NCBI RefSeq assembly: GCF_002288925.2
Contig: NW_022098026.1
Location: 18,127,290-18,191,289, forward strand
Direction: 5' to 3'
DNA: 64,000 nucleotides
Source of the DNA: Delphinapterus leucas
Taxonomy: Eukaryota; Chordata; Mammalia; Artiodactyla; Monodontidae
Below are positions 10,930 to 20,100 of this stretch, in pieces. The notes below the pieces were generated by a model that saw nothing but the letters and a program-made list of their open reading frames with translations, was not told where the DNA came from and searched no databases. Position 1 is the first letter of the stretch. Each line of letters opens with the position of its first letter. A program made the translations under genes and the position numbers.

Positions 10930-11027
10930 AAGAAAGGAGGGTCAGAGAGGGGAAGGGATGGAGGGAGAGATACAGAGAGAGAGAGAGAGATGGGGGAGGG
11001 GGCGGGAGAGAGAGAGAGAGAGAAACG
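10930..11027 (-). promoter_or_regulatory. CU-rich tract upstream of the microexon 3' splice site
   Basis: On the plus strand this is a purine run with two (GA)n blocks (about 10973-10990 and 11005-11023). On the NRG2 strand it is about 100 nt of UCUCUC-rich pyrimidine ending just before 'uucugcacugccag'. CU repeats are binding sites of polypyrimidine-tract proteins, and UGC motifs close to a 3' splice site are the known signature of SRRM4-dependent neural microexons. That it regulates this exon is inference from position and composition. Confidence 0.55.
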
Positions 11028-12172
11028 TTGGTCAGGACTCTTCAGACACCAGCAGCCAGCCTGTGAGGTGAAAGCAGGTTAGTGGTGTCCCCTCCCAGCC
11101 TCCTGAGCCCCTTCCCTGGCACCCAGTCCCCAGGAGCCCTTGATTGGGGTAGAGAGAGGAAATGTTAGGATCAGCAAGCAGGGCAGGTTCTTTAGAGATG
11201 AGCTGTGGGGTTAGTACCTGGTGGGGAGGCAGAGGCGCAAGAGTCAGTTGGCAGATGTCCCCAGAGAGGAAAGGTGAGTGGGGGCAGGGGGTGGAGGAGT
11301 CCCCATCCTTCCCCTCCCAGCTCCAGTGCCAGGCCTTCGACCCTTTCGAGCAAGCTGGAGACAGCTTGCTCAGCCTGAGCTCATTCATGGGGCCCTTCTT
11401 TCTGTTCAGAACTAGGGCTTGGGGTACCCAGACCGGCCCCTTGTCCCTGTCCTGCCCCCATGGGCCTCACTGGCCTGCCCATCTACTAAGAGCCAGGCAT
11501 GGAGGCTCAGAGTTTGTGTGGCGCAGGACTGGGGAGGGGGAGAGGCCCCAGGCAGCAGGTCACTTCTCCACTTGACACCCCCAACACCCTAGAAACCTGC
11601 AGGGGCTAGGCCTCGGGTCCCAGCCTGATCACACGACTTAGGAAAGCAAACTGCAACTTGGAGAAAGAGACGAGTGGGTTCACCTGTAGAACACCTGTGC
11701 CCCCCTAAATGGCAGCCAATTGCACTCTTTGAAGCTGGATCATGTTGTAAATGTGCAAATTCACTGGTCTTCGAGGTAGACATCCAGGCCATCGAAGGGT
11801 TGGATAAAAGGGCCCTGCCCAAGGGTCAGCTCTGTCACTGACCCACTGTGTGACCCCATAGTATCCCGCCTATCTGGCTCTCAATCTTTCATCAGTTAAA
11901 TGGGGATCAGGCCTGGCCACGGGATCTCTGAGGTCTGCAACTCGGCTGTCCTTCAGAATCATCCAGACCAATGGAAACAGGCTCTGGGGTGGGAGCCCAG
12001 AAATCTCCCCAGTGGTTTTGAAAAGCTCACCTACCATTCTAAGGTAACAGCCAGCACCTGATTGCAGGCCTCGAGTCTCAGTTGTGTCCCTAGTTTGCTG
12101 TGTGCATGTGGGCAAGTCATACATAGTCTCTGTTTCCTCATCTGTCAAAAGTGCCTGTACACAGTGAGAGCA

Positions 12173-12229
12173 GAAACTAACACATTTTAAATCAACTAGA
12201 CTCCAATAAAAATTAAAAAAAAAAAAAGA
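12173..12229 (+). mobile_element. 5'-truncated L1 3' end
   Basis: 'gaaactaacacattttaaat' and 'caactagactccaataaaaa' followed by a poly-A run is the 3' end of an artiodactyl/cetacean-type L1. Only the last ~60 bp are present. Confidence 0.7.
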
Positions 12230-12939
12230 CGGGCGAGGTGATGTGCAAGGGCTTGCTCCACTGCCTCCGCACGTGCACAGCAAGTTCCGCTAGACCCAGG
12301 CAGGAGGTGGAATTGTGTTCTGATGTTCTCGTCTCCTGCAGAGGGAGCGGAGCACGGGGACATGAGCAGGAAGTCCTGTGCACTGTCTAGCTCTGGATCT
12401 CTCCCCTGCTTCCTGATAGGGATTCCAGAGGGTTATGCAGTTGGAAAAGGGCAAGAGAGTAGGACGGCTCTGACTGAAAGAGCCTTGAGGAAGATCCTGG
12501 GGTTCTGACCCCCAGTTCCATGCAGAGACCACACCCCTGAAGCAAGCTCTTCTAAACATGAGCCCTTCTGTGCACTCCTGTTAAATCTGAGGCTGCAGGT
12601 GATCTTGAATGTGGTTTCTTTGCAGTCTTACGCTTACTGCTTGGAGGTAGGAGTCACCATAAGCTCAGCAAGTCCGCTCCTCTCCCAGGGCCTCCCAGGG
12701 CTGGCCGACTATGCTAAGCAGGCAGTACAAATGTGACAAACTGAAAGGGGCCTCGGGGGCAACCCTCAGTGAGCAGTTAATCCCGTAGCCCCAGGGACCC
12801 TCCAGGCAGCTCGAAAGAGCTCACAATGTTTGGATATCCAGCCAGGTTCCCCACAGAGAGCAGCCCAGCTTGACCACAGCACCCCAGACACTAAGAGAAC
12901 TGTGGTTCACAGAGCCGGTCTGGGCTCCACTTTTGGTGG

Positions 12940-13050
12940 TGTTTGTATTAGATGAGGCAGCTAGGGCCCACTAGTGCTAGGACACTTTCCCAAGGTCACA
13001 TAGCAAATCAGGAGGCGGAAGGGAGACTGGAGGCCAGGTCTCTGGTCTCT
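12940..13050 (-). repeat. MIR SINE fragment, antisense
   Basis: 'cccaaggtcacatagcaaat' with the preceding 'gatgaggcagctagg' is antisense MIR. Short and diverged. Confidence 0.6.
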
Positions 13051-13672
13051 TGGGGCTAAGCCATGGCTATTCCTGCCCATTGAGTCCCTGGGCAGACCTG
13101 GCTGGCTAGTCCTCAGGACAGTGACCATCTGGAGAAGTGAGCAGGGCTCCCAAAGCCATTTAAGAGTTTTCTCCTGCATCACTCCTCTGGGAACCAAGTA
13201 ATAGCGGCAGCAGCTTTTGGGACTCCTGACTGGCCTCCCCTTTGAGTCAAAGGCCAGTACTGTTTTGGGTGGACAGTGGTGGCTGGCAGGACTGGTGATG
13301 TCACTGAGAAGTCACTAAAAGGCAGCCCTGCTTCCCTCTCCCCGGGGATGGATTCTGAGGGGCCTGCAGCCATGTCAGCCCCAGCAAAAAACAAAAACAA
13401 AAACACCCCAAAAACCCAAAATCAAGAAAACAGCCTCCTGCTCATCATATTCACTGCCTGCCACTCAGCCAGGATGGACTGATACCACCGAGTCACAGGT
13501 GGGTCCTACTGAACAGAAATTTGCATACTGACCAGTAACCATGGCAGCCTGATGCTGGACTCCCAGCAGGGCCAGGCTTACCAGACAACAGACAAAGTCT
13601 TCATCCTGGACATGTCCTACGACACCTGGTCATAGGCACCTGGACAAGAAGGCCCTAATGTCGACCCCGGAG

Positions 13673-13785
13673 CATGTGCTTGTGTGCTTGTGTGTGTGTG
13701 AACAGGTGTCAGCAGACGTGTGTTTGTGTGCAAGTGCAGGCATGTGTTTGTGTTTGTGTGTGTGTGTGTGCAGGTGTGCGTGCTC
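13673..13785 (+). repeat. GT-rich microsatellite
   Basis: Interrupted (TG)n and TTTG units, e.g. 'tgtgtttgtgtttgtgtgtg'. The long Cys/Val and His/Thr frames across it are composition artefacts. Confidence 0.9.
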
Positions 13786-14069
13786 TTGTATATGGTGGGT
13801 ATCCAGGTGTACAAGTTTTGAGTCTTGGGAAGTGGAGGGGCTGTCGAGGGAAGAAGGAGAAGCTTTTAAAGGGCTACTGCGGCTGCAGGCTCTATTTCCG
13901 TGGCCTCTGCAAAAGGTAACCTGGTCTAGAGGCTGTCTGGGCAGAGGGGGAAGGTCAGACACTTTGCTCAGGACGTGCTGGGAGTCAGCCTCCAGGGGAC
14001 TGATGCTGCCCCTCTGGCCTCCACTCCCATGCCAGCAGTAGCTGGAAGAGGAGCTCAACTGTGTTCAAA

Positions 14070-14260
14070 CAACAGCAGGCCCTTGACTAAGCCCTTGGTG
14101 TGCATCACTTCACTTCATCCTCACAGCAACCCTAAAGGCATAAATGCCTCTATCCCCATTTTACAGATGAGGTTAAATGAGGCCCCAGAACAGGAAGCTC
14201 AGCTGCTGGCAATTTTATTCAGGTCCATCTGAATCGAAGCCTGAACACTTAAGTTAGCAT
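14070..14260 (-). repeat. MIR SINE, antisense
   Basis: 'cttcatcctcacagcaaccc' and 'ccccattttacagatgaggt' are MIR signatures. Confidence 0.8.
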
Positions 14261-16017
14261 TTTTCACTCCTTTTTCAATAATTATCTGATAGAGCAGTGC
14301 ATGAAGTGCTCTGGGCAAAATGCTTGGAGAGTATAAATCCTTTACCAAAAGGTATCAGCAAGGATCCCAGTAACACTAGGCAGAAAGGCTGCATTTCCAG
14401 GCTCCTTTCTGGGCTCCCGGGGCCCTGCTGACCCTCCCAGAAGATCTGAGCTGCAAGCTGAAGCAGCCCAGCTGGCAGAGAAGCTTGGACAGTGGCCGAG
14501 TTTTGGAGGCTCTGCTGCTCAGATTCAGGATGGGCTGGGACTCCCTGTCCAGAACAGTCCCATAAGCTAGGGGGACTCTGGGCCTAAGGGTGAAAAGGAA
14601 TAGGCCCTCCATCGCCTCTCTCCCCAGGTCCTCAGCCCCACCTGGCTGCTCTGTCCTCCTGACCTACGGTCCTCCAATGGGGCTGGATCTGACTCTGCAA
14701 TTCCTCTTGGAGCCTGGGCTCTGGAGAGTTCTGTTGGGCCACGTGCCCACAGGCTCTGTTCTTATCCCCATGGCCTTCCTCCCTGGCCTCCAGTGGGAGG
14801 GGCCTGAGGACAGCGCTGCCCCCAACACTCTATTAAGAGAGTTGACCACCTGGGATAACCAGCCCCGACCTCCCTGGCGCCTCTCCTCGTCAAATCTTGG
14901 CTTCCAGGTTCCTGTGCAGGGAATGTCTAGGCTTTTGTGCTGTGGTCTGAGAAGGATCGGAAGGCTCCTTTCTCTACCCTGAGCCCCAAACCCCTTTTCT
15001 CTAAGGGCTACCTAAATGGTCCCCTGGGTCCCTTCCTCGGCCTCTTCATGCCCAGGCACCATCAATCTAGTTCTAATTCCTCATGGGACCCATCTGTCCT
15101 CCCTGGAGAGGAGGAGGTGAGTGGTGGGTCGAGCAGGGGCCTAGCGTGCTCTGGAGGACGGGGGACACGGTCCCGCCTTGCAGGCCAGTGGACTGCTGGG
15201 CCCCAAATGGAGTCCATGACCAGCCTGTGGCTTTCTGCTCTGCTCCACCTCCACCTGATGGCACTTGAAGGCACTGCTCCCAGCCCCCAGTAAAACACGC
15301 CACAGTTAGGGCCTCATCCTTCAGCTCCAGGGGTCACACTTTTCTCGGCAGACTGTGCAAACCAGAAAGCTCCAACTTCAGAGATGGAAGAAAGGAAAGG
15401 AGTGAAGTCCTGGATGGGGACTGAGACCAGAGAGGGCCTGGAGAGAGTCACCAGTTACCCCTTGATTCCTTCTTCCCTCTATGCCTTAGTATTTGCGGCA
15501 ACCCTCGCCCCTACTCCAACATCTAGCTGCACAGATGACTCTGGTCTTCACGGAAACCACCGCCCTGGGACCTGTTTTCCCTCAATCCACCTTCCCCACT
15601 CTCCCCCATCACCCCAAATCAAATCAAAACAAACTCTGGCCAGATGGAAAGGCAGGCTTTCTGAGAACTTGCTTCTCTCTCTCAAACACACGAGCACACA
15701 TGTGCACACACTCATTGCCCGGCCTCACCAACAGCCTGACATCCTCAGACAGGCTCTCAGAGGCAGGTGAGGGCTCTGCAAATGCTTCTTCCCATCCTGG
15801 CCAGGCTGCCTGACCCCAGTGGTGAAGAGGCCTGAGCCTGGCTCTGAGCAGCTGCAGAGAGAATTCAGTGTTACTGCGACCAGGCAGTACAGCAACATGA
15901 GGCAGGGGGTGTATCAGTCTCCTCTGTGTGAAACCCAGCAGGTGCTTCCCCAGGAAAGACCCCCCAGTGACCCCTGCCTCTTGTTTGTAGAAAAGCTTTA
16001 GCCTCCTAGGCCTTTCT

Positions 16018-16482
16018 CCTTGAGTTCCAAAGAGCAACTTTAATCAGAGAAGTGAGAAAATGCAGAAACAAAGGAAAACAAACAAGACAAAATAATAAGA
16101 GTTTAGCCATAAGACAAAGTCAAGGACCTTTGGTATATCCTTGAGTTGTTTTGCAGATACTAAAACCCCACCAGGTGTTAGAAGTTAACTACATGATGAC
16201 CACCCCCAGCCCTAGGCTGATTGGAACCAGAAGGTCGATGATTGAGATTCCTGAAACACCCTGTTACCTCACCATCAACCAGTCAGAGGACTGAGCATGA
16301 GCCGATCGTGCACCTCGTGACCCCACCCTCCCACAGTCTTTAAAAACCCTTCCCATGAGCCCCTTGTATTCTCTGCTTGACACCTTACGACTAGCGCTGT
16401 TCTTTCTTTCACCTCCAGCCCGTTTGGTAGGTTCGCTCTGCTGTGTGTTTGGCGTAGGGGACCCAAGTTTGGTTCAGTAACA
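16018..16482 (+). mobile_element. Solitary ERV1-like LTR
   Basis: A block with retroviral LTR layout: A-rich start with 'tttaatcagagaagtgagaa', a TATA-like 'ctttaaaaaccc', then 'ctctgcttgacacctt' and the end 'gacccaagtttggttcagta', a wording common at the 3' end of gammaretrovirus-like (ERV1) LTRs. No gag, pol or env sequence is next to it, so it is a solo LTR left by recombination between two LTRs. Exact borders and target duplication were not resolved. It lies opposite to NRG2, about 170 bp from the alpha exon's 5' splice site. Confidence 0.7.
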
Positions 16483-16653
16483 CGCACAGGCTTCTGATGA
16501 GGACTGAGAGGAGCCTAGGACAGCCCCCCGCGTTTCCCGGCCCACCCCAATCTCTCTAAGCTAAGGCCCCATCCTTCCCACGGGGTCGGGGGTAGGGTGG
16601 GGGAAGAACTGTCAGTTACCAGGGAAGGAAAGAAATAGAAGAAAGAGACATAC

Positions 16654-16712
16654 TGGAGAAGTTGACCATTGCGAACTGCTGACACCTGTCCCCGGTGTAT
16701 CCCACAGGACAC
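16654..16712 (-). CDS. NRG2: NRG2 EGF-tail exon, alpha type
   Basis: 59-bp alternative exon with acceptor tttggtag and donor gtatgt. It completes a Lys codon (AA|G) then reads CPVGYTGDRCQQFAMVNFS and ends with A of a shared codon. It supplies cysteines 5 and 6 of the EGF-like domain and the residues after it. It can join the microexon (Ser-Lys-His) or the transmembrane exon directly (Ser-Lys-Ala), both in frame. Alpha and beta tails of neuregulins differ in receptor affinity. It lies 363 bp downstream of the beta exon. Confidence 0.97.
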
Positions 16713-17075
16713 CTACCAAAAGAAAGAAAACCAGAAAGAGAGAGCCAGGATAGCAAGACATAGGCATTGCAACACCCCGGCACAGGCTCCTGCCAATGCC
16801 AGCTGGGTTCCTTGCCACTGTTACCATTTGTACCGGCCTTGCCACTCTGCCCCTTACCTGCAGCCCTGAACTTTAAACCCAAGGATTAGGCCAAAAATGA
16901 AAAAGCAAAACAAAAGAACTAACAAACCAAAATACAAAAAAGAAACAAAACAGCCAAAGATCAAAACAACCAACACCCCTGGCCCTATGTCCTACAACGG
17001 GGTGAGGAGTGGGGGGGGACTGCACCCGGAAGCTTTCTAAGGAGCAGGGACTCGTGTTTGTATCTTCAAACATAC
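16713..17075 (-). other. NRG2: 363-bp intron between beta and alpha EGF-tail exons
   Basis: Donor gtatgtttg and acceptor tttggtag. On the gene strand it carries a strongly U-rich tract (plus 16862-16975). No repeat element recognised. The short spacing and the frame consequences of including both exons fit mutually exclusive or competitive splicing. Confidence 0.85.
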
Positions 17076-17152
17076 TTTGCTTAGGATCTGGCATGTACAA
17101 TCGCAAAGGCAGTTTCTCCAAACATCTCTGTCCGAAGAATCCGTTTGGACAT
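17076..17152 (-). CDS. NRG2: NRG2 EGF-tail exon, beta type
   Basis: 77-bp alternative exon with acceptor ttctccag and donor gtatgt. It completes Lys (AA|A) then reads CPNGFFGQRCLEKLPLRLYM and PDPKQ, ending with A of a shared Lys codon. It supplies EGF cysteines 5 and 6. It joins the transmembrane exon in frame (KQK-AEELYQ), the arrangement I recall for the main human NRG2 form. Joined instead to the alpha exon it shifts frame and ends early. Confidence 0.97.
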
Positions 17153-20100
17153 CTGGAGAAGGAAAAGGGGAAAAATCACAGAACAAACTGGCATCATCCA
17201 CGAGGCTTAGGTTAGAAATCAAAGTGCACAGTGATGAATGAGAAAACCAAGTCGAGCGCTGGGGCACACTCGTTGCTGAAGGGGCTGGAGTCGGGGCTGG
17301 GTGGAGGGCTCGGAAATCTCCTTCAAAATCTCTCTAATAGATGTGGCTCCAGGTGGTGGGGAAGCGGGGGAGGGGTAGGGAAGAAGATGATTTGGGGAAG
17401 CAGGGTGGGGAAATTGGGAACTTACTGCCTAAAGGTCCTAATGGTTATTGAGACTTCCCTTCTGACCTGCCTGGGGCCCCATGAAGCCAGAATTGTAGAC
17501 CCTTGGTGCCAGGCAGTCAGTAGGCTGGGGGGCTGGGAGTCTTCTGGAATACCAAGTTCTGGGGAGACATTCCTTCCAAGCCCTACCAAAGGGTTCTCTC
17601 CAGGGCCCTGGGCAGGTTTTCTCATCCATGAAACAGACCCCAGAAAGCTCAAAGGAGAACTTGGGAATGCTGTTCCCAGACTGTGTGCCTCCAACAGAAG
17701 GGGCCTTGGAGATGTCTCATCTGTTCCTTCAAAGAGGGCTCTGTGGCCAAGTAAGTTTAGGAAAACCATTCCCAGGCTTCCTTGTAGAGTTGCAGTGCAC
17801 GCTAGCACATGAAAGGCTATGAAAAGTTTTGTAGGAGGAAAGAGCTGAACTTTCCAGTAGGTTCCAAATGTATTTGACTTTGGAAGTTGTTTTTTGAGGA
17901 ATCCTTGTGAACATACGGTTTGGGGAAGGCTGCCCTAGAGCAGTATACACGGGAAAAGCTTATGGGGAACAGGTGAGGGTGGAGAGAAGCCTGAATTACC
18001 AGCATCCCAAAGCTGGTGGGCTGAGGGCAGGCGTGGGGGCCTCTGGCCTCAGGTGGCAAGAATCACGGTGGCGGGGTGGGGGCGGGGCTGCAGCCTGTTC
18101 CGCATCAGGGGGTCAACTGGCTGCCTGGGACACCTGCCCTTTCCCCACGACCTGCTCCTCCATCACTGCCTGGCTCTAGCGGGAGTTCATTCTCCCACGT
18201 TGCCTCCTGCAGAGAACCACCCACTCCCATCTCCCTGACCTTGTCCTTAACTCCCAAGGTCCACTTCCTTCTGCTCGCTGGCTGCCACTCTCCCCTCGAG
18301 TCCCTGTCTTGTAGATTTCTGGGAGACATGCCCAGCCCTTGTACTCTCTTCTGAACCCCAGCAAGGCCAGATACTTAAGGGAAGCTTACAGATAGGGCCA
18401 GACTGACCCTCCCGCACCGCCCCCTACTCGAAGATGGGTCTATGCTCTTCTGCCTCTTCTAAATTAGGACATTAGGTAAGCCCATCACCAGCGTCCCCTC
18501 AATAACAGGTCAGTGATGTTCATTAGTAAACTTCCCCAAGAGGTGAATGTACTCTACCTCTTAGCATTCTAGCGTATACCAACCATCCCCTTGAACTTAC
18601 AGGGGGTGATGGCGATTGACTGTGATAGACCCTCACAAAAACCCTGTGGCCTCCAATCTAGCCTGGAGGATTGGGAGTGGTTGATGAGCAGATAGCTGGA
18701 GTCTCTCTGGGCCTTACTGTATCTCCCTCAGGGGAGGCAGGAGGCTGGTCCTTGTAGCCTGGGCAGTGTGTGTGCAGGTGTGCCTGGCTAATGAATGGTA
18801 GTGGAGGGGGGGAAGTGTGTCTGGAGAAGGGGGAGAGCCTGTACGTGAAGCTGATGCACGCTCATCCTGTTGAACAGGGTGGCTCGGAGGAGGAGGCTAC
18901 AACTTTGTCAATACGCCCTTTTCTGACCCCTCGCCCTCGTCCCCAGTCATCCCAGCCCAGGAGAATGGAGGCAGTGGCTAAGGCATTCCGACCAGCTCCA
19001 CTCAGGCTCAGCCCTTCTTCCTCAGCTCTCGGAAACTGATTCCACTTGGGATGGGACTAGAGGCGCAGGAGTGACTTTTCAAGCAGCAGCATCGTTGCGG
19101 GTGGACGATAAAGACCCAGGACATTGCCAAAATGACTCTTGCAATCAGGAATAAGAAAGAGATAGGCTTGACTGTGTCCAGTGTCTGAGATTAGCCCGGC
19201 TCCTGGAGACAGGAAAAACCTGTGTGTGTGTAAGAGAAAATGGGGGAGTGCAGGGGCAGGAGGGGACAGAGGGGAATTTATCCCCACTGCTGAGAGTCAC
19301 GATGCTTTCCTGTGGCTCTTGGAGACGGAGGGTAATTGAGCACATCCCTGCGTTCCCGGCCCCACACCCAGCCTGGACTACCCCGACTCTATCCTCGTAT
19401 TATTCGTGGGCACAGAGTTGCACAGCTCCAGGTGGTGCTGTGGACACCGTGTACAACACGAACAAGCCCCCTGGAGTTGTGCGATATAGTCCTAACCTTC
19501 CTGCCCTGGGAAAGTGCCCACTAGCTCAACAAAGGAGAAGGTGTGGGGGGGGGATGGGCACTGCACGGGGCTGGGATGACTAACACCTGAGCTGTTCCTC
19601 AGGCACTGGCTCCTTTCGAGGGGCTTTTGGACACTCCTGTTCTCTCGTTAGCCCTGCTTGTTGAGGATGAGCCACGTCCAGGAGGCTGGGGCTTCCCTAG
19701 AGAAGGCTCTGGGGGTGGGCCTACAGTCTCTCTACCCTGCTGTCAGGACCTGGTAACAGGGTACAGGCTACATTAGCCTATCAACCAGGAGCAGGGCCTG
19801 AACTTGGCGTGGGTGGCTGGCTGGTAGTGAGTTCCCACTCAAACGGGTTGACCCCCTGAGTTTCAGGGACACAGGGGACAGATTAGGAGGAGCGGCAGGT
19901 AACAGGCTTCCCAGCCCTTCCCCCCAAGCTGTTATCCTTGACTACGGGAAGGTCTGTGCTCAGGGCTGGAGAAGAGCAGGGGTGAGAGAGGGGCAGAGAG
20001 GAGAGCCCACGGGCTGCATCTGGGGTGACAGAGAGGCTGGGACTCTGCCTCCCTGTTTTCCCACCCCACCTCCCGGGCCTCAGTGTCTCCTTTTGGTAGC

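Larger units (their letters stand above)
10918..16653 (-). other. NRG2: NRG2 intron between alpha EGF exon and microexon
   Basis: 5,736-bp intron. It holds the CU tract (10930-11027), a short L1 3' end (12173-12229), MIR pieces (about 12940-13050 and 14070-14260), a GT-rich microsatellite (13673-13785) and a solitary LTR (16018-16482). I see nothing recognisable in the remaining unique sequence (11030-12170, 14260-16000). Confidence 0.8.

Noticed and set aside
13617..14058. Cys/Val- and His/Thr-rich open frames on both strands
   Set aside because: Translation of a GT/CA microsatellite; pure composition effect.
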